From: Candidatus Omnitrophota bacterium
Lineage (GTDB): Bacteria; Ratteibacteria; UBA8468; MWAK01
Length of the DNA: 7,841 nt
NCBI GenBank assembly: GCA_018829455.1
Contig: JAHJUB010000034.1
Coordinates: forward strand, 1 to 7,841
Direction of reading: 5' to 3'
A model generated the notes under the pieces. It made no database searches and was not told the DNA's origin. It worked only from the letters and a program-made list of their open reading frames with translations. Shown here piece by piece: positions 1 through 5,752 of the stretch (position 1 is the stretch's first letter; each line of letters opens with the position of its first letter). Position numbers and translations under genes: made by a program.

Positions 1-1
1 A

Positions 2-802
2 ACAGAACTAAACTTCTCTGAAGACTCAGATATTACTTCTTGGACAGACTGGTCGCAAAACATTCTCAAGGATTACAAAGACCCTTCCTGTCTTAAGATT
101 GAGGATTCAAACCCGATTTACCAAAAAAATCTGGAACTGACCCGCCGGGCAATTAAGAGAGGTCGGGGAAAGTTCCTGGTAGCCCCTACCGACCTGCACG
201 GCGGTTTTGATGCTCTGGCAGTCTTAAGGGGCGGACCGGATAAAGCCGCCTTGGATTTGATTGAGCATCCGGAAGGGGTCAAAGAAGCGATGAAGCGGTT
301 ATATCAGGCCTGGCAAAAAGTCTATGATGATTACTACCGGATAGTAAAAGACAAACAGCCGGGCACGGATTCCTGGATGTCTATTTGGGCGCCCGGGAAA
401 TCATATCCGGTTCAGAATGATTTTTCCTGCCTTGTCTCCGCCGGAATGTACCGGGAATTTTTTTTGGAAGAACTCTTAAGTGAGATAAAATACCTGGATT
501 ATTCCATTTACCACCTGGACGGTGTGGAGGCGCTTCAGCACCTTGACCTTCTGCTGGAAATACCGAAACTGAACGCGATTCAATGGGTACGCGGAGCCAG
601 GTTTGACAAGGAAGGTATCAGCCGTTGGTTCCCGCTCTACCAGAAGATTCAGGCGAAGAAGAAGTCCATCATTGTTTATCCCACCATAGACGAGATTCCC
701 CTGGTCCTGAAAAATCTCAAACCGGAAGGTCTTTTTATTCAGGTTAGTTGTTCCAGCGAGGATGAAGCCGGGGCGGTTATGGCGCAGCTGGGCTGGAAAT
801 AG
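2..802 (+). CDS. Uroporphyrinogen decarboxylase (URO-D) family protein, 3' part
   Basis: The frame is open from the left window edge to a TAG stop, giving 266 visible residues; the start codon lies outside the window. A TTG at 251 could be read as a start, but the frame continues well upstream with sensible protein sequence, so I treat the gene as truncated by the window. Recognisable stretches are APTDLHGGFDALAVLRG (visible residues about 61-77), DFSCLVSAG (140-148) and YHLDGVEALQHLDLLLEIP (170-188), followed by an INAIQWV-like strand. These match the URO-D superfamily TIM barrel, in particular the branch often labelled trimethylamine corrinoid protein 2, related to MtaA/CmuA corrinoid methyltransferases rather than to haem-making HemE. 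The exact substrate cannot be told from the sequence. The last 26 bases overlap the end of the convergent TPR gene. Family assignment is fairly sure; function is not. Confidence 0.8.
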   Translation, partial: TELNFSEDSDITSWTDWSQNILKDYKDPSCLKIEDSNPIYQKNLELTRRAIKRGRGKFLVAPTDLHGGFDALAVLRGGPDKAALDLIEHPEGVKEAMKRLYQAWQKVYDDYYRIVKDKQPGTDSWMSIWAPGKSYPVQNDFSCLVSAGMYREFFLEELLSEIKYLDYSIYHLDGVEALQHLDLLLEIPKLNAIQWVRGARFDKEGISRWFPLYQKIQAKKKSIIVYPTIDEIPLVLKNLKPEGLFIQVSCSSEDEAGAVMAQLGWK

Positions 803-2084
803 ATTTCTGGCGGTAATATTCCGCTTTTTTGGTATTGCCCAGCCGCCGGTATAGTTCCGATAGGTGCTGGTAAATTTCCGGGTCCGGTTCCAGCCGAATT
901 GCCTTCAAGAGATAATAACGGGCAAAGGGAAAATTACCCTTCTTAAAATAGAGCCATCCCAAACTGTCAAGGTATGCGCCGTTTTCCGGTTTCAGGCGCA
1001 CTGCTTCCTTAATTAATTGTTCGGCCTCGTCCAGTTTTTCATTCCGTTCCACCAGGGTGTATCCCAGGTAATTAAGCGCCTCGTCGTTTTCCGGGTCCTG
1101 GCTGATTGTTTTGCGCAGTTGTTCCATTGCCTCGGTGTCCCGTTTCAAATCATCCAGGGTCAGAGATAGGTAAAACCTGGTGCGGGGGTCATCTTTTAAT
1201 TCCAGCGCCTGCTGGAAGACAAGAAGGGCTTTTTCCGGTTCTTTCTTCTGGCGGTAGACAAAACCAAGCAACCTTAAAAGTTCGTCATTTTTTGGGTTCG
1301 TAATTTTTTCCAGAACAGTCCCGGCTTCCGTCCATTTTTTTTCCTCAAGGTATACCCTGGCCAGGCCGAACAGGATTCCCGGGTCATTGGGCGCCAGTTC
1401 CAGAATTCGGCGGTAACTTTCTTCTGCGGCCGCAAGGTTGCCGGTTTCCCAATAAATTTTGGCCAGGAGCGCTCCGGCCGGAATGAAGTTAGGCGCTAGG
1501 CCGGTTGCTTTAACCAGATATTTTTGAGCGGTCTTGTAATCTTTTTGCTGCGCCAGAAGAACGGCGTAGTTATAAAGGATAAGCGGATTGTCGGGCAGGA
1601 ACGTAAGGATTTGCCGATAGGTATTCCGGGCGGCATTGCTGAGTCCGGCGCTGGCATAAAGGTCGGCCAGGAGGAGATAGGCCTCTCTTTCTTTCGGGAA
1701 ACGCTTGATGAGTGTTTCGTACTGGAGCCGGACAAGCGCATTTTTTTGCAGGCGCAGGTAGGCCAGGCCAAGTCCGTAGTAAATCTCCTTATTATTTTCC
1801 GGATTAAGAGACTTTGCCCGGTTGTAGGCGGTAATCGCCTCCTTGAATTTACTTTCCTGGAGATAGATTTTGGCTAACGCGTTCCAAACCTCGCTGCTCC
1901 TGGGAGCAAACCGGCTGGCGTCTTTCAGGTAGGACTCCGCCAGGGCAAAATCACCCTCCCCGGCGGCCGTTACGCCTTTCAGATAAGCGGCATAGGAGTT
2001 TTTTTCTGATGTTTGCACCCGGCCTATCAGAAAAAAGAAGGCCAGGCCAGTCAGAAACAAAGACCGGCCGGTAATTTTTGCCAT
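777..2084 (-). CDS. Exported or membrane-anchored TPR-repeat protein
   Basis: A 435-residue protein made almost wholly of tetratricopeptide repeats. After a basic start and a hydrophobic stretch (residues about 8-21, rich in Leu and Phe), which looks like a signal peptide or N-terminal anchor without a lipobox, about twelve 33-35 residue TPR units run from residue 29 to about 431. Most carry the usual pattern of small and aromatic residues and end in Pro before the next helix, for example LNYLGYTL and LDSLGWLYFKKGN near residues 338-383. TPR arrays bind other proteins, so a scaffold role outside the cytoplasm is likely, but no partner is shown. The gene is last in the gatC-accA-hisG-bS22 run, starting 22 bases after the small ribosomal gene. 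No clear Shine-Dalgarno site precedes the ATG, suggesting coupled translation. Its 3' end overlaps the opposite-strand URO-D gene by 26 bases. Confidence 0.88.
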   Translation of the reverse strand: MAKITGRSLFLTGLAFFFLIGRVQTSEKNSYAAYLKGVTAAGEGDFALAESYLKDASRFAPRSSEVWNALAKIYLQESKFKEAITAYNRAKSLNPENNKEIYYGLGLAYLRLQKNALVRLQYETLIKRFPKEREAYLLLADLYASAGLSNAARNTYRQILTFLPDNPLILYNYAVLLAQQKDYKTAQKYLVKATGLAPNFIPAGALLAKIYWETGNLAAAEESYRRILELAPNDPGILFGLARVYLEEKKWTEAGTVLEKITNPKNDELLRLLGFVYRQKKEPEKALLVFQQALELKDDPRTRFYLSLTLDDLKRDTEAMEQLRKTISQDPENDEALNYLGYTLVERNEKLDEAEQLIKEAVRLKPENGAYLDSLGWLYFKKGNFPFARYYLLKAIRLEPDPEIYQHLSELYRRLGNTKKAEYYRQKSISSPAAP

Positions 2085-2106
2085 TTTCGTTAGGGGTGTC
2101 CCTTAA

Positions 2107-2202
2107 TTAACCCTCTTTTTTCTTGTGTCGGTCGCGGCGAAGGCGCTTCTTTCTTTTATGTTTCGCCATCTTAGTGCGTTTACGTTTTTTTCCGCAAGGC
2201 AT
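2107..2202 (-). CDS. Mini ribosomal protein, bS22/mS38 type (AURKAIP1/COX24 domain)
   Basis: A 31-codon gene encoding an extremely basic peptide: it begins MPCGKKRKRTKMAKHKRKK and continues RLRRDRHKKKEG before a TAA stop. Well over half of the residues are Lys, Arg or His. The pattern GKKRKRxKMxxHKRKKRLRxxRHKK is that of the AURKAIP1/COX24 family (Pfam PF08213), whose members include mycobacterial bS22 and mitochondrial mS38, which sit in the small ribosomal subunit near the decoding centre. The start is fixed by a GGAGG site four bases upstream. The gene lies 20 bases after hisG and 22 bases before the TPR gene, in the same direction, so it is probably cotranscribed. An inner Met at residue 12 is a possible alternative start, but the conserved N-terminal GKKRKR favours the first. 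Family identity is read from memory of homologues; the ribosomal location is inferred from them. Confidence 0.85.
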   Translation of the reverse strand: MPCGKKRKRTKMAKHKRKKRLRRDRHKKKEG

Positions 2203-2206
2203 TTAA

Positions 2207-2211
2207 CCTCC
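2207..2211 (-). promoter_or_regulatory. Shine-Dalgarno site of the bS22-like gene
   Basis: On the minus strand GGAGG is followed by four bases (TTAA) and the ATG of the 31-codon gene. This is the clearest ribosome binding site in the gatC-to-TPR run and is the main sign that the tiny gene is really translated at a high rate. Confidence 0.75.
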
Positions 2212-2222
2212 ATTTACCGTCT

Positions 2223-3107
2223 TTAGAACACGACGCGGTTTAACGGATATTCCACGATACCCTCCGCGCCGGCTTTCTTTAACTTCGGTATGAGAGATGT
2301 TACTTCGTCACGTTTACAAATGACTTCCACGGCGCACCAGCCCGGTTCCGTGAGTTTGGAAATAGTCGGTCTTTTAAGCGCCGGCAAAACGCCGAATATT
2401 TTTTTCAGGTTTATTTCGTTCGCGTTCAATTTGAGTCCAACTAATTCTTCCGCGTTCAACGCCGCCCGGAGCAGGAGACTTACATACTCAATCTTCTTTT
2501 TTTTCCAGGGGTCGGCCAGGGACTTAGGGTTGGCTATCAGCCGGGTGGTTGAGGTTAAGATCGTATCTATTATCTTCAGATTGTGCGCCCGAATGGTTGC
2601 GCCTGATTCGGTCAGTTCTGCAATTGCATCGCATAACTTACCCGCTTTAATTTCCGTGGCGCCCCAGGAAAATTCCACCTCCGCTTTGACGCCTTTCCGC
2701 CTGAGGTAATCCCGGGTAACCCGGACTAATTCGGTGGCGATGCGTTTTCCCTCTAAATCCTTTACGCTTTTAATTCCGGATTCCTCCGGTACTGCCAGTA
2801 CCAGTTGGACCGCCCCGAGCCCGCTTTTAGCATAGGAAAATTCCGCTACTTCCTTCACCCGGGCGCCGGTCTCCATAATCCAGTCTTGGCCGGTCAGGCC
2901 CAAGTCAAGACTGCCGCTTTCAATGTAACCGGGTATTTCTTGAGCCCGGATTAACATTATTTCCAGTTCCGTATCGTCGGATACCAGATAATAAGCGCGG
3001 GGTTTACCGTAAAGGTTGATGCCGGCCTTCTGGAAGAGCCGTTTGGTGGTCTCCTCCAGGCTTCCTTTAGGCAGTCCGATTACCAGTTTCTTTTCCTTTG
3101 TCTTCAT
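2223..3107 (-). CDS. hisG: ATP phosphoribosyltransferase, long form
   Basis: HisG catalyses the first, committed step of histidine synthesis, joining ATP and PRPP to give phosphoribosyl-ATP in the cytoplasm. The 294-residue product starts MKTKEKKLVIGLPKGSLEE, with the family's GxPKGxLE motif at residues 11-18. It has a bilobed catalytic domain (LTGQDWI at 71-77, VRVTRDYL at 128-135), the PRPP-binding stretch DAIAELTESGATIRA at 160-174, and a C-terminal ACT-like HisG_C domain from about 215 with LPALKRPTIS at 241-250. That last domain marks the long form, which is feedback-inhibited by histidine and needs no HisZ. The frame is open upstream to an ATG at 3185, but that extension is encoded by a palindromic repeat and the end of accA, so I chose the ATG at 3107. 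No Shine-Dalgarno site precedes it. No other his genes are in the window. Confidence 0.95.
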   Translation of the reverse strand: MKTKEKKLVIGLPKGSLEETTKRLFQKAGINLYGKPRAYYLVSDDTELEIMLIRAQEIPGYIESGSLDLGLTGQDWIMETGARVKEVAEFSYAKSGLGAVQLVLAVPEESGIKSVKDLEGKRIATELVRVTRDYLRRKGVKAEVEFSWGATEIKAGKLCDAIAELTESGATIRAHNLKIIDTILTSTTRLIANPKSLADPWKKKKIEYVSLLLRAALNAEELVGLKLNANEINLKKIFGVLPALKRPTISKLTEPGWCAVEVICKRDEVTSLIPKLKKAGAEGIVEYPLNRVVF

Positions 3108-3117
3108 TGTTATTAAT

Positions 3118-3169
3118 GTAGGGGTTCGATTTATCGAACCCGCGCGGGTCGGATAAATCCGATCCCTAC
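3118..3169. repeat. Palindromic double-hairpin repeat, copy A
   Basis: A 52-bp element bounded by GTAGGGG and TCCCTAC. It contains two adjacent hairpins: GGGTTCGAT / ATCGAACCC (3122-3130 with 3133-3141, TT loop) and GGGTCGGAT / ATCCGATCC (3146-3154 with 3157-3165, AA loop, one G-T pair). A second copy with the same plan lies at 5696-5745. The element fills most of the accA-hisG gap, and on the minus strand its first bases supply the accA TAG stop. It resembles the REP-like GTAGGGGCG palindromes scattered through many uncultured bacterial genomes. Confidence 0.85.
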
Positions 3170-3981
3170 TCTTTAAAGACTCCAATACGCCGGTACTTTT
3201 CGTAACGCCGGCTTAACAACTGTTCCACGGGCAGGTCCTTCAATTGCTCCAGGTTTGTTTTAAGCGCCTGCGCCACTTTTTCAATGGTAGTTTTCGGGTC
3301 AAGATGGGCGCCGCCAGGTGGTTCCGGGATAATTTCGTCAATAATTTTGAATTCCAAAAGGTCCGGAGCGGTTAGTTTCAAGGCCCGGGCCGCTTCTTCT
3401 TTTGCCTCCTGTTTCTTCCACAGAATGGCTGCGCAGCCCTCCGGAGAGATTACCGAGTAGACGCTGTTTTCCAGCATCAGGACCCGGTCGGCCAGGGCGA
3501 TGCCGAGGGCTCCGCCGCTTCCGCCTTCGCCGATTATTACCGTAATTATGGGTGTGCGCATGGTTGACATCGCCATCAGATTTTGCGCTATGGCGGCTGC
3601 CTGGTTTCGTTCCTCCGCTTCCATTCCCGGATGTGCGCCAGGCGTATCCACCAGACTGATTACCGGAAAGCGGAATTTTTCACCTAATTTCATCAGGCGT
3701 CTGGCTTTCTGGTATCCTTCCGGGTGGGCCATCCCGAAATTGAGCCGGATATTTTCCTTTGTTTCCCGGCCTTTTTGATGTCCGAAGATGACGACCGTAT
3801 TTCCGTTGAATTTTCCGATTCCGCCAATCAGGGCCGGGTCGTCCGCGAAATAACGGTCACCGTGCAATTCCACGAAATCAATGATTAAATTATCAATATA
3901 ATCTCTGGTGTGGGGCCGGTTCGGTTCGCGCGCTAATTGCACCTTCTGCCAGGGCGTCAGTTCTTCCGCCGCACTATTCAT
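3166..3981 (-). CDS. accA: Acetyl-CoA carboxylase carboxyltransferase subunit alpha
   Basis: AccA with AccD forms the carboxyltransferase that moves CO2 from carboxybiotin to acetyl-CoA, making malonyl-CoA for fatty-acid synthesis. The 271-residue product has TPWQKVQLAREPNRPHTRDYI (9-29), ELHGDRYFADD (38-48), GHQKGRETKENIRLNFGM (67-84), DTPGAHPGMEAEER (112-125), GEGGSGGALGIALADR (151-166) and SVISPEGCAAILWK (176-189), all characteristic crotonase-fold elements of AccA including the glycine-rich oxyanion-hole region. The start used is the ATG at 3981, eight bases inside gatC (ATGAATAG overlap), which suggests translational coupling. A frame extension to 4062 would lie wholly within gatC. From this start the protein is about 50 residues shorter than E. 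coli AccA at the N-terminus, where the usual helical arm is missing. The TAG stop is part of repeat copy A. accD is not in the window. Confidence 0.95.
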   Translation of the reverse strand: MNSAAEELTPWQKVQLAREPNRPHTRDYIDNLIIDFVELHGDRYFADDPALIGGIGKFNGNTVVIFGHQKGRETKENIRLNFGMAHPEGYQKARRLMKLGEKFRFPVISLVDTPGAHPGMEAEERNQAAAIAQNLMAMSTMRTPIITVIIGEGGSGGALGIALADRVLMLENSVYSVISPEGCAAILWKKQEAKEEAARALKLTAPDLLEFKIIDEIIPEPPGGAHLDPKTTIEKVAQALKTNLEQLKDLPVEQLLSRRYEKYRRIGVFKE

Positions 3982-4273
3982 TTGTTTTACGTTCCGTAAT
4001 GACGCGGGGGACGCGGAAAAAATCGCCCATCCGGTCCGGCGCATTTGCCAGCGCTTTCTCAACCGGCATAGAGAGCGTTATCTCGTCTTTGCGAAACCGG
4101 TTGTAAGCCGGAAGCACGGCGTTGGTCGGTTCAACTTCGTCGGTTGCCAACGATTTTAACTGTCCGACGTAATCCAGCAGTTGTGAAAGGTCTTTCTTGA
4201 GAGCGTGGACCTCTTCCTCGCTCAGTTGAATCCGGGCAAGGTGGGCCAGGTAACGTATCTTTTCTTCTTCCAT
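3974..4273 (-). CDS. gatC: Asp-tRNA(Asn)/Glu-tRNA(Gln) amidotransferase subunit C
   Basis: GatC is the small subunit of the GatCAB complex, which converts misacylated Glu-tRNA(Gln) and Asp-tRNA(Asn) to the correct amides; it clamps GatA onto GatB. The 99-residue product starts MEEEKIRYLAHLARIQLSEEE, the family's N-terminal helix with the HLARI/L core, continues with a second helix (LSQLLDYVGQLKSL, about 29-42), then the extended VEPTNAVLP segment (47-55) and a C-terminal RxGDFFRVPRVI tail (81-92), so it is full length. It heads the minus-strand gene run and overlaps accA by eight bases. gatA and gatB, its usual neighbours, are absent here, so the complex is encoded at more than one locus. A promoter lies almost against the start codon. 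Presence of GatC implies that the organism uses the indirect route to Gln- and/or Asn-tRNA. Confidence 0.95.
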   Translation of the reverse strand: MEEEKIRYLAHLARIQLSEEEVHALKKDLSQLLDYVGQLKSLATDEVEPTNAVLPAYNRFRKDEITLSMPVEKALANAPDRMGDFFRVPRVITERKTNE

Positions 4274-4283
4274 CGCAGCCCTT

Positions 4284-4313
4284 ATTATATGTTAATCCGC
4301 GGTTTTGCGTCAA
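4284..4313 (-). promoter_or_regulatory. Sigma70-like promoter of the gatC run
   Basis: On the minus strand TTGACG and a perfect TATAAT are separated by 18 bases. The -10 box ends only ten bases before the gatC ATG, so the transcript would begin about 2-5 bases before the start codon. An AAGGG that could act as a weak Shine-Dalgarno site lies in those same ten bases. The match is strong, but use of the promoter is inferred. Confidence 0.65.
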
Positions 4314-4337
4314 TGCTTCACCGAACTTTTTACGGTT

Positions 4338-5561
4338 TCAGACCCGCCAGGGATAAAAATAGTGGTGGTCATCTATTTCTCCTTCAAGGCTAACCACCTG
4401 ATATTTTTTTAATTTGTATTTTTCCAGGAAATATTTAACGGCCTTCGGCTTGAATTGGAAGGTATTCATTTTCACTTCAATTGGCCGAATCTCGTTTTTT
4501 CTTTTTAAGATGAAATCAATTTCTTTTTTGTCGGTAGTTCTCCAGAAATTGACCGTTTCCGCTCCGTATTTTTTAACCAGTTCCGCAAAAACGCTGGTTT
4601 CAAACACCGGGCCGAGCAATTGTTTTTGAAGTCCTTTTAACCACAGCATCTGCATCAGCCCGCTGTCGTAAAAGAATATTTTCGGGGTTTTGAACAACTC
4701 GGACCTTATGTTTGTGCTGTAAGGTCTGACCAGCTTGATGACGTAGGTCTGTTCCAGGAGGAAAAGATAATTTTCAACTGTTGCCTTGGACAAGGAACAG
4801 GTGTTTGAAACTTCCGCTACATTCAGCAGTTGGCTGCTCTGAGAAGCCAGTACTTCCAAGAGTTTGTTAAATTTGTCAATATTTTTTACCGCTCCCAAAT
4901 CCCTGATGTCTTTTCTGAGGTATGTATCTATGATTTGCTGGAGGTATTTTTCTTTCATTTCCACATCCGGCGTTAAAACGATTTTAGGGTAGCCGCCGAA
5001 CAGGGCGTATTCTCGATATAAATTCTTAAGTTCGCCCTCCTTCCTTTTCGTGTATGTGGCCGCCTCTGTAAATTTATATCTTTTAAATAAAAGGAATTCC
5101 GGAAAAGAGAGGTTGAAGATGTCAAAATTTACCGTTCGTCCCACCAGGGAATCTTTAAATTTGCGCTTAATGTTGAAACTTGACGAACCGGAAACGAACA
5201 GTTTGATCTGCGGAAAGTGGTCAACGATTATCTTAAGAAACGAAGACGGGTTTTTCAAATATTGGATTTCGTCGATGAGCACAAAAACTTTTTTTGCTTT
5301 TTTTGACAAGGGTTCAAGGTCAAAACCTTCCTCCGCCAGATATTTAATAAACTCCTGGGGGCCGGCATCCAGGATTTGCACGAAGCGCGAATCTTCCAGG
5401 TCCAGGTAATGGCACGCCTCTTTCCTTTCTTCGAGATATTTTTTAAGGTAAAACAGGATATAGGTTTTTCCGACCTGTCTGGCGCCATGCAGAACCACGG
5501 CGTCTTTCGTATTTAAATATTTAATCAGTTTTTCGAAGATTGTTCTCCGGTATATTCCCAT
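4338..5561 (-). CDS. AAA ATPase with DUF4143 (AAA_14 / PD-(D/E)XK-like) domain
   Basis: A 407-residue protein of the widespread but poorly understood AAA_14-DUF4143 family. Visible are Walker A GARQVGKT (26-33), Walker B VFVLIDEIQ (92-100, Asp97 and Glu98), a sensor-like SGSSS (124-128) with Arg142 placed as a possible arginine finger, the FGGYPK linker motif (188-193), a winged-helix-like stretch (about 246-280), and the C-terminal domain with FETSVFAEL (320-328), FWR (339-341), EIDFIL (347-352) and IEVK (361-364). The last two keep the Asp and Glu-X-Lys of a PD-(D/E)XK nuclease fold, so activity is possible but unproven. The ATG is preceded by GGAG with an eight-base spacer. The gene is clearly more AT-rich than its neighbours (two sampled 60-base lines are about one third G+C), consistent with acquisition by transfer. 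It sits alone between dnaK and gatC; roles in defence or stress have been suggested for relatives but nothing here shows one. Confidence 0.88.
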   Translation of the reverse strand: MGIYRRTIFEKLIKYLNTKDAVVLHGARQVGKTYILFYLKKYLEERKEACHYLDLEDSRFVQILDAGPQEFIKYLAEEGFDLEPLSKKAKKVFVLIDEIQYLKNPSSFLKIIVDHFPQIKLFVSGSSSFNIKRKFKDSLVGRTVNFDIFNLSFPEFLLFKRYKFTEAATYTKRKEGELKNLYREYALFGGYPKIVLTPDVEMKEKYLQQIIDTYLRKDIRDLGAVKNIDKFNKLLEVLASQSSQLLNVAEVSNTCSLSKATVENYLFLLEQTYVIKLVRPYSTNIRSELFKTPKIFFYDSGLMQMLWLKGLQKQLLGPVFETSVFAELVKKYGAETVNFWRTTDKKEIDFILKRKNEIRPIEVKMNTFQFKPKAVKYFLEKYKLKKYQVVSLEGEIDDHHYFYPWRV

Positions 5562-5584
5562 TTTTATGTCTCCGGTTATTTAAT

Positions 5585-5627
5585 ATAAAGTAAATTACAC
5601 TTTATTTTATATTGGATGTAAAGTAAA
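5585..5627. promoter_or_regulatory. Operator-like repeats at the ATPase promoter
   Basis: AAAGTAAA occurs twice on the plus strand, at 5587-5594 and 5620-5627, 33 bases apart (about three helical turns), and an inverted ACTTTAT at 5599-5605 pairs with ATAAAGT at 5585-5591 across seven bases. The repeats flank the -10 box and touch the -35 box of the ATPase promoter, as operator half-sites would. The region is very AT-rich, so chance similarity is possible. Confidence 0.4.
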
Positions 5628-5632
5628 GTCAA
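5604..5632 (-). promoter_or_regulatory. Sigma70-like promoter of the ATPase gene
   Basis: On the minus strand TTGACT is followed after 17 bases by TAAAAT, about 43 bases before the ATPase ATG. This leaves room for a leader of roughly 35 bases that holds the GGAG ribosome binding site (5570-5573). It lies downstream of the dnaK terminator, so the gene can be expressed on its own. Confidence 0.6.
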
Positions 5633-5651
5633 GTTGGGTTGGGGACATACG

Positions 5652-5687
5652 AAAAACCCCGCAAGACTAAAACCTTGCGGGGTTTTT
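5652..5687 (-). terminator. Rho-independent terminator after dnaK (symmetrical)
   Basis: A perfect 14-bp inverted repeat: AAAAACCCCGCAAG (5652-5665) pairs with CTTGCGGGGTTTTT (5674-5687) around an eight-base loop. It has a GC-rich core with A and T runs outside, so it can work on both strands. It ends dnaK transcription on the minus strand and separates it from the ATPase gene. Confidence 0.9.
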
Positions 5688-5695
5688 ATGTTTTT

Positions 5696-5745
5696 GTAGG
5701 GGCGCGATTTATCGCGCCCGCGGGGCGGATGAATCCGCCCCCTAC
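5696..5745. repeat. Palindromic double-hairpin repeat, copy B
   Basis: A 50-bp element from GTAGGGG to CCCCTAC with two hairpins: GGGCGCGAT / ATCGCGCCC (5700-5708 with 5711-5719, TT loop) and GGGGCGGAT / ATCCGCCCC (5722-5730 with 5733-5741, GA loop). It has the same plan as copy A at 3118-3169, but its stems differ by paired changes. It lies seven bases beyond the dnaK stop and before the terminator, so it is transcribed as part of the dnaK 3' end. Confidence 0.88.
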
Positions 5746-5752
5746 GTTCAAA

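Noticed and set aside
2290..2709. A 139-codon plus-strand open frame opposite hisG
   Set aside because: It is fully antisense to hisG and its product matches nothing I recognise; it is a by-product of the hisG reading frame.
3108..3185. Longer HisG start at 3185 (26 extra residues)
   Set aside because: The extra residues are encoded by the palindromic repeat and the end of accA, and the HisG family begins at the motif just after the ATG at 3107.
3982..4062. Longer AccA start at 4062
   Set aside because: It would lie entirely within gatC and does not resemble the AccA N-terminus. The ATG at 3981 overlaps the gatC stop in a typical coupled arrangement.
3118..5745. CRISPR array
   Set aside because: The two similar palindromic elements are over 2.5 kb apart and vary in sequence, with no regular spacers and no cas genes.
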